Shown piece after piece: positions 19,617 through 28,482 of a stretch of 64,000 bases of DNA. How positions within the stretch are numbered: position 1 is the first letter of the stretch; each line of letters begins with the position of its first letter. The notes under the pieces were generated by a model, which searched no databases, was not told where the DNA came from, and saw only the letters and a list, made by a program, of their open reading frames with translations. The position numbers and the translations under genes are program-made. This DNA comes from Streptomyces mobaraensis NBRC 13819 = DSM 40847 (GTDB lineage Bacteria; Actinomycetota; Actinomycetes; Streptomycetales; Streptomycetaceae): the NCBI RefSeq assembly GCF_017916255.1, contig NZ_CP072827.1:372001-436000 (forward strand), in the 5' to 3' direction.

Positions 19617-20885
19617 TCAAAGGGCGCTGAGCGACGCCACACCGCGCGCGGCCGGCAGCGGGTCGTGCCGCACCCGCCCGGCGGGCAGCCCCGCCGCCGC
19701 GAGCCCCGCCGTCATCGCCCGGACGAGGGTGGGCGGACCGGCGACGAAGGCCGTGCGCCGGGACCAGTCGGCGTGCCGCAGCACCGCGTCGGCGACCGAC
19801 TCCCAGCAGCCGGGCCCCGGTTCGTCCTCGATCACCGGGACCACCCGCAGCCAGGGCCGGCGCCGGGCCAGGCTCGCCGGGGTCTCGGCGTCGTAGAGGT
19901 CGGAGAAGCTGCGCGCACCCAGGAAGAGGTGCACGCCGTGCTGTCCCGCACGGCCCGAGGAGAGCTCCTCCAGCAGCGCCTTCGCGGGGGCCCAGCCGGT
20001 GTCCCCGGCCACCAGCAGGACGTCGCCGGCGAGGTCGTCGTCCAGGGTCATCGTGCCGCTCGCCGGGCCCAGGCGCAGCGTGTCGCCGACGCGGGTCCGC
20101 GCCACCAGCGCCTCGCTCACTCCCCCGTCGCCGGCCGCCCGGACGTGGAACTCCAGCTCCCCGTCCGGTCGGGGCGCGTTGGCGAACGAGTAGTAGCGCC
20201 ACGCCTGGGGCACCCGCGGCGACTGGACGGCCGCGTACTGGCCGGCGCGGTAGGCGTAGGGCTCGCCGGTGCGGACCCGCAGCACCGCCACGTCCCGTCG
20301 AAGCCGCTCGTGCGCGGTCACCTCGGCCTGCCAGGCGGGCGGTTCACCGAGGGCGGCCTCGGCGCCCTCGACCATCGCGGCCACGGCGAAGCGCAGCATG
20401 CGCAGCCACGCCGCCTCCATGGCGTCCGTCCAGCGCGCGCCCGCGGTGCGGCGCAGCGCCTCGCGGAGGGCGGCCTCGAACGCCTCGTAGTGCGCGGGCC
20501 GGACGCCCAGCTTGCGGTGGTCGCGGCCGAGGCGCTTGAAGGTGGCGGTCACCTCGTCCGGGTCGTGCAGGTGGTCGATGAGGTAGCGGAAGATCTGCGC
20601 CAGATGGCGGCGCTGGAACTCCATGGACTCCGGGAACAGCGACCGCAGATAGGGCCACCGCTGGAAGAGTTCGTCGTAGAGCTCGGCTATCAGCTCGTCG
20701 AAGGGGGACACGAGGTCGAGTCCGCGCAGGATCTCCCGCTGGTCGGCCGCGCCGTCGTAGGGGGCCGTGGTCCGGCGCGGCGCGGCGGGGGCCCGCCGCT
20801 CGCCCTGGGAGAGCAGTGAGCGGCGGAGCCGCATCGCGTCGTGGCGGGCCAGCAGGCCGTGGTATTCGTCGCCGACGGGGCTCAC
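19617..20885 (-). CDS. Flavohaemoprotein-like globin/FAD oxidoreductase
   Basis: About 422 aa. Residues about 45-185 look like a globin domain (FPESMEFQRRHLAQIFRYLIDHL, then GVRPAHYEAFEAALREAL with the expected proximal His). The rest is a ferredoxin-reductase-like part: FAD-binding AYRAGQYAAV and YYSFANAP, and NAD-binding LLVAGDTGWAPAKALLEEL. Such proteins usually oxidise NO to nitrate or act as globin-coupled reductases. The GTG start at 20885 is a best guess; no strong ribosome binding site is visible. Confidence 0.8.
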   Translation of the reverse strand: MSPVGDEYHGLLARHDAMRLRRSLLSQGERRAPAAPRRTTAPYDGAADQREILRGLDLVSPFDELIAELYDELFQRWPYLRSLFPESMEFQRRHLAQIFRYLIDHLHDPDEVTATFKRLGRDHRKLGVRPAHYEAFEAALREALRRTAGARWTDAMEAAWLRMLRFAVAAMVEGAEAALGEPPAWQAEVTAHERLRRDVAVLRVRTGEPYAYRAGQYAAVQSPRVPQAWRYYSFANAPRPDGELEFHVRAAGDGGVSEALVARTRVGDTLRLGPASGTMTLDDDLAGDVLLVAGDTGWAPAKALLEELSSGRAGQHGVHLFLGARSFSDLYDAETPASLARRRPWLRVVPVIEDEPGPGCWESVADAVLRHADWSRRTAFVAGPPTLVRAMTAGLAAAGLPAGRVRHDPLPAARGVASLSAL

Positions 20886-21368
20886 GGTCAGCACCCCGCC
20901 GGACAGTCGCCGCGGCGCGCGTGACGGCCGTGCGGGGGATGGGCCCGGGCGCGCCGTCCCGGCGCGGGGACGTGCGGGCGGGTGGCGGGGGCGCTCCAGT
21001 CGTGGCGTGACACGGTGCGGGGACTCCTGTCGGAGGGGTGGTACGGGCCGGCTGCCTGCTGCCGCCGGTCCCGGCCGTCGCGTGGGCGGCGCGCGCCAGT
21101 ATGGCACCCGGCACCTGTGCCCGAAGGGCCCCGCCCACCAGGGCCGTTCGGCCCTTCCGGGGCGTCGCCTCCACTGTTTTGACGAGGCGTCAGGGGACCC
21201 TTGGACCACGGCGGGTCCGTTCGGCCCAGGGTCCGGCCGGGACCGGGCCGCCGATCCTGGGCGCGGGCCGGGAGGAGCCGCCGACCCCGATGGCACCCGG
21301 GCTCCTCCCGGTTCCGCGCGTCGTCGGGGCCCGCGCTCCGACCAGGCTCCGCTCCGAGGAGGAACGTC
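20886..21368. other. Divergent intergenic region, no gene seen
   Basis: About 480 bp of very GC-rich DNA between the divergent oxidoreductase and membrane-protein genes. Open frames cross it on both strands but have no recognisable protein content. No clear promoter was identified. Confidence 0.3.
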
Positions 21369-21902
21369 ATGTCCCACGCAGTGCCGGCGCTCGGCGTCGT
21401 GGTGCTGTGCGCGTCCGGCTGCGTCTGGTACCTGCCGGCCGTCATGGACGTCCGGGCGGGCGGCGACCGGCCACGGTCGCGCCGGCTGGCGGCCACCGCC
21501 TGTCTGACGGGCTGGGGGACGACGGCCCTGCTGGCCCCGCTGCTGCTGGCCGGGGCGGCCTGGCCGACGATCGGCGGTGTCGCCGCGGCGGGTGGCGCGG
21601 TCTGTGCGGCGCTGCGGTCGCGCGCCCTCGTCGAGCGGCGGCGCGAACGGCGGGAGACGGACCGGCACTGGGCGGTGCTCGGCGGCCCGGCCCCCGGTGA
21701 ACCCGCCCGCCCCCGGCGGGCGTTCACCGGCTGGCTGCTCGTCGGACTGGCCTCGGCGGTGGCGGTCTTCGCGGCGGTGCTGGCCGGGGGCGCGGCGAGC
21801 GGCGCACGGCTCGCGGGCGCGGTGGCCGCCGGCGCGGTCGTCACCCTCGTCTTCCTGGGCCTGGCCGGGGTGCGGGCGCACACGACGGCGCGGCGGGCCT
21901 GA
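21369..21902 (+). CDS. Small membrane protein of unknown function
   Basis: A 177-aa protein with about four hydrophobic segments (residues about 5-23, 40-75, 118-140, 148-168) and an arginine-rich cytosolic loop around ERRRERRE. GAGGAGGAAC precedes the ATG. I do not recognise a family. Confidence 0.65.
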   Translation: MSHAVPALGVVVLCASGCVWYLPAVMDVRAGGDRPRSRRLAATACLTGWGTTALLAPLLLAGAAWPTIGGVAAAGGAVCAALRSRALVERRRERRETDRHWAVLGGPAPGEPARPRRAFTGWLLVGLASAVAVFAAVLAGGAASGARLAGAVAAGAVVTLVFLGLAGVRAHTTARRA

Positions 21903-21991
21903 CGGGGCACGGGGAGACTCCCCGTTCGCCGGACAGCCCGGCGGCCCGCGAGGGACGATGGGGCGTCGGGCGCAGCCAGAGAGGTGACGAT

Positions 21992-22183
21992 ATGACTTCC
22001 CGCATCGGCGACTCCAAGACCATCGACGCACGGGCCCGCGCGCATCTGGGGTCGAAGGGCCTGCTCCGGTGCCGCACCTGCGGCAGTTCCAAGGTGTCGG
22101 TCCACGACCAGGGCACGCTGGGGGTCCTGGTGATGTGCCAGGCGGAGGGCTGCCTCGGGGTGCACACCGTCTTCCAGAGCTGA
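21992..22183 (+). CDS. Small zinc-ribbon-like protein
   Basis: A 63-aa protein with a CRTCGSSKVSVHD knuckle and a second pair MCQAEGC, fitting a four-Cys zinc site. GAGAGGTG precedes the ATG. A strong terminator follows. Function unknown; conserved small proteins of this kind occur in actinomycetes. Confidence 0.65.
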   Translation: MTSRIGDSKTIDARARAHLGSKGLLRCRTCGSSKVSVHDQGTLGVLVMCQAEGCLGVHTVFQS

Positions 22184-22214
22184 GGGGCTTTCAGAGCCGA
22201 GGGACGACGAAGGC

Positions 22215-22238
22215 GGCCCCGCCGTGAGCGGCGGGGCC
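22215..22238 (+). terminator. Stem-loop terminator
   Basis: A 10-bp perfect stem (GGCCCCGCCG / CGGCGGGGCC) with loop TGAG, followed by TTGTCG; outer bases extend the pairing. It lies 32 bp after the zinc-ribbon gene. Confidence 0.7.
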
Positions 22239-22287
22239 TTGTCGTCGGTGCGGTGGTGCGGGCGGGCCGGGGCCCGTCCGGCGGAGG

Positions 22288-22914
22288 TCAGTGACGGATC
22301 GCCGCCACCTGTCGCCGCTGCTCCTGCAACTGCTGCGCGGTGACCACGTCCGCCGCCTTGGCCGGCCGGTCCGCCTTCACCCCGGCCTCCGGGGCCGGCG
22401 GCGTGGCGCAGGCGACGTCCGTGCCCGTCGTGTAGACGCCGTCCTTCTTGGCCTGGCCGCCCTGGTACTCGTAGTAGACGTACGAGTAGAGGTCGATCCG
22501 CCGGCTGGGGCCGCAGGCCGAGTCGGCGGCGATGGTGTAGGTCAGCTTGACCGTGCGGGTGGCGCCCGGGATGACGGGCACGTTGTAGCGGACGACGCCG
22601 GTCTGGCCGTTGACGTCGCACTGGACGGCCTCACCGGTGCAGGACTTGAAGGTGTACTTCAGCCCGGGGTCCTGCGAGGTGGCCCAGGTCGGCTGGATCG
22701 ACTGGTACACGAACTGGGTGTTCGTGGTCTGGTCGTTGGTGAAGGTCATGGTGAGGGTGACCGTGGAGCCGGGGGTCGCCGACGGCTTGTCGGCGGTGAT
22801 GGTCATGGCCGGCGCGGCGGCCGCCGAGGCCGGCTGCTGGACCAGGCCGGGCAGGCCGATGCCGAGGGCGAGGAGACCGGAGAGACCGAGGCGTCTGCGT
22901 GTTGTAGGGCGCAT
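22288..22914 (-). CDS. Secreted protein with an Ig-like (DUF11-like) domain
   Basis: A 208-aa exported protein. The signal peptide is residues 1 to about 32 (LGLSGLLALGIGLPGLVQQPASA). The mature part is a beta-sandwich: ITADKPSATPGSTVTLTMTF, then YNVPVIPGATRTVKLTYTI, as in repeat domains of surface proteins. The C-terminus is charged and helical. No ribosome binding site is visible; TACTCT lies eight bases before the ATG, so it may be leaderless. Function unknown. Confidence 0.7.
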   Translation of the reverse strand: MRPTTRRRLGLSGLLALGIGLPGLVQQPASAAAAPAMTITADKPSATPGSTVTLTMTFTNDQTTNTQFVYQSIQPTWATSQDPGLKYTFKSCTGEAVQCDVNGQTGVVRYNVPVIPGATRTVKLTYTIAADSACGPSRRIDLYSYVYYEYQGGQAKKDGVYTTGTDVACATPPAPEAGVKADRPAKAADVVTAQQLQEQRRQVAAIRH

Positions 22915-23140
22915 GGCGGAGGAGAGTAGACAGCCGTGTCTCCCGTGACTGCACCGCCCGAAAGGGATCGGCCACGCTCCGGCGGGGGTGTGTGACTCGC
23001 GGTGCTGGTGCGGCACCGAATGCCGCGCGTGGACTGGTGTGCGAGTTGGCCGGGAAATGACGGACGGAGGGGGACGGGGAGGGTCGGAACGGGACGTTCC
23101 ACACCGCCACCCGGCCGTTTCACCCTGCCGCCCGGCCGTC

Positions 23141-24412
23141 TCACCCCACCTTCCGCAGCCGCTCCGGCGTCGCCGTGCGGAGGAACGGCGGGACGGTCGC
23201 CGCCACGGCCACCGCGAAGACCAGGAAGGCGACCCGGTCCCCGAAGCCCTGGGCCAGCAGCCCCGCCGCACCCGCCCCCAGGGGCATCGCGCCCCAGCTG
23301 AGCAGCCGGTGGGCGCCGCTGTAGCGGCCCATCATCGCGTCCGGAACGAGGTGCTGGCCGATCAGCCGGGCGTTGACGGTCCACAGGGTGCCGCCGAACC
23401 CGCCGAGGAACGCCGCGCCGGCCACGGCCCACGGGCTGCCGGTCAGCCCCGGTACGGCCACCATCAGGAAGGTGGTGACCAGGTCCGCGAGGAGGGCCCG
23501 GCGCCGGCCGAGCAGCCGGTTGACGCGGGTGACGGTGAGCGCGCCGGTCAGTCCGCCGAGCCCGAGGGCACTGACCATGATCCCGTAGTCGCCGGCCGAC
23601 AGGCCCATGCGCCCGGTGGCGACCACCGGCATCAGGGCCGTCCAAGCGCCCCAGCTCGTGCAGAGCACGGTGAGGGTGAGGGACATGGTCCGCAGCAGCG
23701 GCTCCCGCCACAGGAACCGCAGTCCGTCCCGGATCTCCCGGTGCACGTCCGGCCGCGGACCGTCGGCGGGGCCGGACGGTACGGACCCGGCGGCCCGGAA
23801 CGAGCCGGCGAGCAGCAGGAGCAGACCGCTGCCCGCCGCGTAGGCGATCCAGACGGAGCCGAGGGCGACGCCCGTGCCGGCGGCCAGCAGGAGGCCGCCG
23901 GCGAAGGGGCCGCCGAACTCGTTGGCGGCCGTCTCCGCCCCGGCGATCCACGCGTTCACCCGTTCCCGGCGGGGCGGGGGCACCAGGGCGGGGACGAGCG
24001 CCGCCGCCGCCGTGAGCGCGAGGACCTCGGCGACGCCCAGGACGAGGGCGGCGCAGAGGAGGACGGCGATGCCCGCCCGGCCGGCGGCCACCGTCGCGGC
24101 GAGCACGCCGACGGCGAGCAGCCGCATGCCGTCCGCGATCCACAGCAGCCGCCGCCGGTCGGCCCGGTCGGCCAGGACGCCGATGTGCAGCGCCGTCAGC
24201 AGCCACGGCAGCGTCAGCGCCAGGGAGACCGCCGAGACGAGCGCCGGGGACGCCGTCAGCCGGGTCGCCAGCAGCGGGAGGACGACCTTGGTGACGCCGT
24301 CCGCGAGGTTGGTGACGACGGTGAACACCGGCAGCACGACGGAGTTGCGGTTCCCGGCGGACGGCCCCTCCGCCGCCCGCCCTTCGACGACGGCATCCCG
24401 CACCACACTCAC
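23141..24412 (-). CDS. MFS transporter (MFS_3 type)
   Basis: A 423-aa major facilitator with about twelve hydrophobic segments, of the group that includes macrolide exporters. It begins RNSVVLPVFTVVTNLADGVT. The GTG start at 24412 faces a divergent CGNR regulator across a 118-bp region filled with repeated CCGGTTA motifs, so it is probably that regulator's target. Confidence 0.85.
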   Translation of the reverse strand: MSVVRDAVVEGRAAEGPSAGNRNSVVLPVFTVVTNLADGVTKVVLPLLATRLTASPALVSAVSLALTLPWLLTALHIGVLADRADRRRLLWIADGMRLLAVGVLAATVAAGRAGIAVLLCAALVLGVAEVLALTAAAALVPALVPPPRRERVNAWIAGAETAANEFGGPFAGGLLLAAGTGVALGSVWIAYAAGSGLLLLLAGSFRAAGSVPSGPADGPRPDVHREIRDGLRFLWREPLLRTMSLTLTVLCTSWGAWTALMPVVATGRMGLSAGDYGIMVSALGLGGLTGALTVTRVNRLLGRRRALLADLVTTFLMVAVPGLTGSPWAVAGAAFLGGFGGTLWTVNARLIGQHLVPDAMMGRYSGAHRLLSWGAMPLGAGAAGLLAQGFGDRVAFLVFAVAVAATVPPFLRTATPERLRKVG

Positions 24413-24433
24413 GATTAACCCCCTATGACCAAT

Positions 24434-24511
24434 GACCGGTTAGCGGCGAGACCGGAGCCTGGCACGAGTGACGACGGCCCGTCAACCGGTGACAGCGATA
24501 GCCGGTTAAGC
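24434..24511. promoter_or_regulatory. Repeated operator-like motifs between the MFS and CGNR genes
   Basis: GACCGGTTAGC occurs at 24434-24444. AACCGG at 24484-24489 and CCGGTT at 24502-24507 form an inverted pair 12 bp apart, the latter within AGCCGGTTAAGC. The last copy overlaps a TAAGCT -10-like hexamer (24507-24512). They are probably binding sites of the divergent regulator. Confidence 0.5.
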
Positions 24512-24530
24512 TGTGGGCGGGAGGTACGAG

Positions 24531-25091
24531 ATGCGCGAAGCACCGCCGGCGGCCCTGCTGATCGAGGCGTTCGTCAACACCGTCGACGTCGAGCAGGGGA
24601 CCGACGACCTGTCCGGCCCCGCCGAACTGGCCGCCTGGTTCCGCGAGCACGGGCTCCCGGCCGGGGATCCGGCGCCCGGCGCCGAGGACCACCGCCTCGC
24701 CCTGGCCCTGCGCGCGGGCCTCCGCGAGGAACTGGGCGTCCACGTCGGCGACTCCGCCGACCCCCGGTTCGTCGAGGCCGCCGAGGCGGCGCTGGCGGCC
24801 CTGCCGTTGCGGGCCGTCCTCCGCCCCGGCGACACGGGCGCCGCCCTGGTCCCCGACCCCGGGGAGCCTCCGGCGCGGCGGGCGCTGGGCGCCCTGGCCG
24901 CCGCCTGGAGCGAACTCGCCGTCACCGGCGAGGCGGCCCGGCTCAAGCGCTGCGCGGAGCACGGCTGTGCCTGGGTCTTCTGGGACACGTCCAAGAACCG
25001 CAGCCGCCGCTGGTGCTCGATGCGGGTCTGCGGCAACCGCGCCAAGGCCCGCCGCTACGCGGCCCGGCAGGCCGCCGGCACCCTGGACTAG
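24531..25091 (+). CDS. CGNR zinc-finger (ABATE domain) transcriptional regulator
   Basis: About 186 aa. The N-terminal ABATE domain starts LLIEAFVNTVDVEQG; the C-terminal CGNR zinc finger has CAEHGCAWVFWDTSKN and RRWCSMRVCGNRAKARRY, giving four Cys. The ATG at 24531 has GGGAGG upstream and is preferred over one 18 bp earlier. It is divergent from the MFS gene. Family members are regarded as stress-responsive DNA-binding regulators. Confidence 0.85.
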   Translation: MREAPPAALLIEAFVNTVDVEQGTDDLSGPAELAAWFREHGLPAGDPAPGAEDHRLALALRAGLREELGVHVGDSADPRFVEAAEAALAALPLRAVLRPGDTGAALVPDPGEPPARRALGALAAAWSELAVTGEAARLKRCAEHGCAWVFWDTSKNRSRRWCSMRVCGNRAKARRYAARQAAGTLD

Positions 25092-25134
25092 GGTGACCGG
25101 GTGAAAGCGACAGGAGCAGGGGTGCGGGGCGAAC

Positions 25135-25752
25135 ATGCGGGTCGCGCCCCTGGGCCTCGTGCCCGGCCTCTCCCCCGAACAACGCTCCGGTGCCGCCCAG
25201 TTGCAGTCCGGACTCACCCACGGGCACCCCGCCGCCCTCGCGGCGAGCGACCTGACCGCCTACGCGGTGCACGTGCTGGCGCAGGGCGCCCGGCCGGCGG
25301 AACTGTGCGGGCTGCTGCGGTCGTACGCCGACGAGAACCGCACCCGCTACCACGAGCGGTGGCTCGGCGACCTCTGGCGGTACGCCCACGACGCCTCCCC
25401 CGAGGCGTTCGCCGCGCGGGGCTGGGACACCTGCCTCGCGGCGCTCGACCGGCTGGAGGAGGCCCTGCGCGCTCCCGACCCGGAGGCCGATCCGTGCCTG
25501 GCGACGGGAGCGGGCTGGATCGCGGAAGAGGCCCTGGCGAGCGGGCTGTTCTGCTTCCTCCTCTTCCCCGACGAGCCGCTCACGGCCGTACGGAGGGCGG
25601 CGTGCAGCTCGGGCGACTCCGACTCCATCGCCTGCCTCACCGGCGCGTTCGCCGGCGCCCACCTCGGCGCCGGGGCCTGGCCCGCGGAGTGGACCGGCCG
25701 GCTGGAACACCGGGACGAACTGCTGGCCTTCGGCGCCGCGTGGGACGGCTGA
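25135..25752 (+). pseudogene. N-terminally truncated ADP-ribosylglycohydrolase
   Basis: A 205-aa remnant of the DraG/ARH family. MRVAPLGLV matches the conserved 'SNGALMRxAPL' block that is normally in the middle of the protein, and SSGDSDSIACLTGAFAGAHLG matches the C-terminal Mg-binding block. The N-terminal part with the first metal-binding acidic motif is absent. In frame upstream, GCGAN continues the family motif until a TGA at 25102, only 11 bp after the CGNR gene. The missing part was probably deleted, so activity is unlikely. Confidence 0.7.
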
Positions 25753-25770
25753 GCAGCCCCGGGGCGCGTA

Positions 25771-25796
25771 GGGGCCGGCCGACCGGGTCCGGCCCC
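25771..25796. terminator. Stem-loop terminator
   Basis: An 8-bp perfect stem (GGGGCCGG / CCGGCCCC) 18 bp after the truncated glycohydrolase. The following 25855-25995 holds degenerate TCGGTGTCGG-like low-complexity repeats and no gene. Confidence 0.5.
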
Positions 25797-25996
25797 CGGC
25801 GCGGCCGGGGGGCTGGACGAGTCCGGGCGGGCCGGGCGAGTTCAGGCGGGCCCGTGTCGGCGTCGGCGCCCGTGCCTGTGCCTGTGTCGGGGCCTGTACG
25901 TGTGTCGGTGCCCGCGTCGGTTGTCGGCTTGGGTGTAGGTATCGGCTTACGGTAGGTAATCGGTTTGGGCAATCGGTGTCGGCTTGGCTATCGGTG

Positions 25997-26347
25997 TCAG
26001 CCGGGGTCCGGCAGGCCCGCGATGGCTCGTAGCGCGGCGAGGTGCCGCCGGTAGCCGGACCGCCCCTCGTCGGTGAGGGAGAGCCAGGTGCGGGCCCGCC
26101 GGCCCACCCGCCCCTTGGCCACCGCGACCCAGCCTGCCTCCTCCAGGGCCGCGGCCTGCTTCGAGAGCACCGAGTCGGTGATCTCCACCAGGTCGCGCAC
26201 ATAGCCGAACTCGGCCTTGTCTACGGACGCGAGGGCCGCCACGATCGACAGCCGCACGGGCGACGAGAGCAGCGGCGCCAGTGCGTGCCGCGGGTGCCGG
26301 CCCCGGGCGGCGGGGCTCGCAGAACTCTCAGGACTCTCAAGGCTCAC
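25997..26347 (-). CDS. Winged-helix transcriptional regulator
   Basis: A 116-aa DNA-binding protein of the HTH_34/MarR-like type. LAPLLSSPVRLSIVAALASVDKAEFGYVRDLVEITDSVLSKQAAALEEAGWV is the helix-turn-helix, then VAKGRVGRRARTWLSLTDEG is the wing. Its GTG start overlaps the stop of the upstream membrane-protein gene (GTGA). It probably autoregulates this two-gene operon through the perfect 21-bp palindrome at 26826-26846. Confidence 0.85.
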   Translation of the reverse strand: MSLESPESSASPAARGRHPRHALAPLLSSPVRLSIVAALASVDKAEFGYVRDLVEITDSVLSKQAAALEEAGWVAVAKGRVGRRARTWLSLTDEGRSGYRRHLAALRAIAGLPDPG

Positions 26348-26757
26348 CGTCGTATCCCCCGCAGGGCGCCGACGGCCGGTGGCAGGGCGCAGGCCACAGC
26401 CGCCACGACGGCAAGCGGGACGTTGCCCTTCAAGACGGTCGTGCCGAGAACCACCGTGCCGGTGTACAGAGCGGCCCAGGTGCCGATGACGGTCAGGTGC
26501 GTGCGCGCGAAGTGCCGGGGGACGACCGGCTGCCGCCCGGCGTACCACGAAAGAACGCCGACGAGCGCCGCGTTGAGGGCACCGACCACGGCCGCCGCGG
26601 CCGGTCCGTGCCAGAGGACGACCGCGGGCACGAGGAGCGGCTGCCAGCCCGCGAAGATCCACAGGTAGGCGGCGTACCAGCCGCCGCGCCGCCGAGCGGC
26701 CGTCTCGAAGCGCTGGACGCCGAGCAATCGGGCGGCGGCTTGGGTGTGTTCGGACAT
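26344..26757 (-). CDS. Membrane protein co-transcribed with the winged-helix regulator
   Basis: A 137-aa protein with four hydrophobic segments (WYAAYLWIFAGWQPLLVPAVV, a second near 55-75, then LTVIGTWAALYTGTVVL and the C-terminal helix). ATG at 26757 follows AGGGGGG; a longer in-frame start upstream would cover the operator and is rejected. Function unknown; the regulator-membrane protein pairing is commonly seen in actinomycetes. Confidence 0.75.
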   Translation of the reverse strand: MSEHTQAAARLLGVQRFETAARRRGGWYAAYLWIFAGWQPLLVPAVVLWHGPAAAAVVGALNAALVGVLSWYAGRQPVVPRHFARTHLTVIGTWAALYTGTVVLGTTVLKGNVPLAVVAAVACALPPAVGALRGIRR

Positions 26758-26825
26758 GGTTCCCCCCTTGTCGGTCCGGCCGGACGGGCGATCGCACCCG
26801 ATCCGTTCCTTGCCAGCATGGCAGA

Positions 26826-26846
26826 TACTTTCCACTTTGGAAAGTA
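26826..26846. promoter_or_regulatory. Perfect 21-bp operator palindrome
   Basis: Arms TACTTTCCA and TGGAAAGTA are perfect reverse complements around CTT. The site is AT-rich in a GC-rich setting, 69 bp before the membrane-protein ATG and 126 bp before the divergent MFS gene. It is a likely operator of the winged-helix regulator. Confidence 0.7.
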
Positions 26847-26971
26847 ATAAACACAGGCCGACCGACAATCCGCCGCGGCCACCTGACGCGGTGTTGATCT
26901 CCCCTCCCCTACGCTGAACGGCGCGCCGACGCCGGGCAGTTCACCGGCGTCCCGAGGAGGGGAGAAGCGGA

Positions 26972-28165
26972 ATGACCAGTGCCGCACAGCCGGCTCTCTG
27001 GCGGCGGGTGGGGGTGGTCGCGGCCCTGATGGTCGCCGCCTTCACCTTCAACACGGCGGAGAACCTGCCGATCGGGCTGCTCACGCTGCTGTCGGACGAT
27101 CTGGGCACCTCGCTCGGGGCCGTCGGGATCCTGGTCACCGGCTACGGCGTGACGGTGGCCGTCGCCTCCCTTCCGCTGGCCCACGCCACGCGGTCCGTCC
27201 CCCGCCGCCACCTGCTCACCGCGCTGCTCGCGGCGCTGGCGGCGGCGAACGCGGTCGCCGCCGTCGTCCCCTCCTACGCGCTGATGTTCACCGCGCGCGT
27301 GGTGACGGCGCTCGCCCAGGCGCTGTTCTGGGCGGTGATGGGGCCGGTGGCCGTCGGCCTGTTCCCCGAGCGGGTGCGCGGGCGGGTGCTCGGGGTGCTG
27401 TCCGTGGCCGGGTCGCTCGCCATGGTGCTGGGCGTCCCGGCCGGCACCTGGCTGGGCCGGCACTACGGCCGCGAGGCGCCGTTCGCCGTCCTGGCGGGCG
27501 CGGCGGCGGTCTCCATGCTCCTGGTCGCCGCCCTGCTGCCCGCCACCCGGCCCGAGGAGGGGCACGGCTCGCGCGGCACGCGCCCGGACCGGCGCCGCTT
27601 CGCGGTCGTCCTGGCCACCACGGCCCTGTCCGTGACGGGTGCCTTCGCCGGGTACACCTACGTGGTCGAGTTCCTGGGCGAGGTCGGCGGCTTCTCCGAC
27701 GACTCCGTCAGCGCCCTGCTCACCGTGCCGGGTGTGGCGGGCGTCATCGGGGTGTCCGTCGCCGGTCCGCTGCTGGACCGATACCCGCGCGCCACCCTGG
27801 CCGTCCCGGTCGCCACACAGGCGGCCGGCATGCTGGGGCTGTACGCGTTCGGCGACCGGCAGGCGGCGGCCGTGGCCTTCCTGGCGGTGCTCGGCGCCTC
27901 GCTGGGACCGGTGTTCATGGCGACGCAGGCCCGGGTCCTGGAGTCCGCCCCCGGCCGTACGGAGGTCGCCCTGGCCGCGAACTCCGGGGCGTTCAACGCG
28001 GGGGTGGCCGTCGGGGCCCTGCTCGGCGGCGCGCTGCTGCCCCTGGCGGGGGTGCGCGGCACGTTCCTCGCGGGCGGCCTGCTGACCCTGGCGGCGCTGA
28101 CGGCCCTGCTGGGCGAACGGCTGCTGCCGGCCGCCGCGCCGCGCGGTCCGGCGATCTCGTCCTGA
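26972..28165 (+). CDS. MFS transporter (DHA1/Cmx-AraJ type)
   Basis: A 397-aa major facilitator with twelve hydrophobic segments and the family signatures FTFNTAENLPIGLLTLLSDDLGTSLGAVG and VLGVPAGTWLG. Relatives export sugars or chloramphenicol-like drugs. GGAGGGGAG precedes the ATG. It faces the winged-helix operon, so the palindrome at 26826 may control it as well. Confidence 0.88.
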   Translation: MTSAAQPALWRRVGVVAALMVAAFTFNTAENLPIGLLTLLSDDLGTSLGAVGILVTGYGVTVAVASLPLAHATRSVPRRHLLTALLAALAAANAVAAVVPSYALMFTARVVTALAQALFWAVMGPVAVGLFPERVRGRVLGVLSVAGSLAMVLGVPAGTWLGRHYGREAPFAVLAGAAAVSMLLVAALLPATRPEEGHGSRGTRPDRRRFAVVLATTALSVTGAFAGYTYVVEFLGEVGGFSDDSVSALLTVPGVAGVIGVSVAGPLLDRYPRATLAVPVATQAAGMLGLYAFGDRQAAAVAFLAVLGASLGPVFMATQARVLESAPGRTEVALAANSGAFNAGVAVGALLGGALLPLAGVRGTFLAGGLLTLAALTALLGERLLPAAAPRGPAISS

Positions 28166-28211
28166 ACGGCCAGACTCCTCCTGAACGGCGGGGCTCGTCC
28201 CGCACTGGCAG

Positions 28212-28414
28212 GCCGCCCCGAACCGTCAGGCACGCCCCGCACGCCCGGCCACCCCGAACCGCCGGGCACGCCGCCCCGCACACCCGGCCACCCCGAACCG
28301 CCAGGCACGCCCCACACCGCCAAGCCACCCCGAACCGCCAGGCACGCCCCACACCGCCAAGCCACCCCGAACCGTCAGGCTCGCCCCGCACCGCCAGGCC
28401 ACCACCCCGAACGG
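28212..28414. repeat. Tandem repeat, about 37 bp x 5.5
   Basis: Units begin at about 28212, 28248, 28287, 28324, 28361 and 28398 (partial). The core is GCCACCCCGAACCGCCAGGC. The two middle copies are identical. It lies in the gap between the MFS and kptA genes and has no coding sense. The copies probably arose by slippage. Confidence 0.75.
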
Positions 28415-28482
28415 CCGCGCGCCGAAAGCCCCGCCGCGGAAAACGGCGTGCCCGCGGCCGGTCCGGGCACCAGGCTGGCGGT

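Noticed and set aside
25637..25972. Minus-strand frame with PT-rich start (MPKPITYRKPIPTPKP)
   Set aside because: It follows low-complexity DNA repeats and then antisense of the glycohydrolase remnant; not a gene.
28212..28414. Tandem repeat as a CRISPR array
   Set aside because: Units abut each other with no unique spacers; it is a simple tandem repeat.
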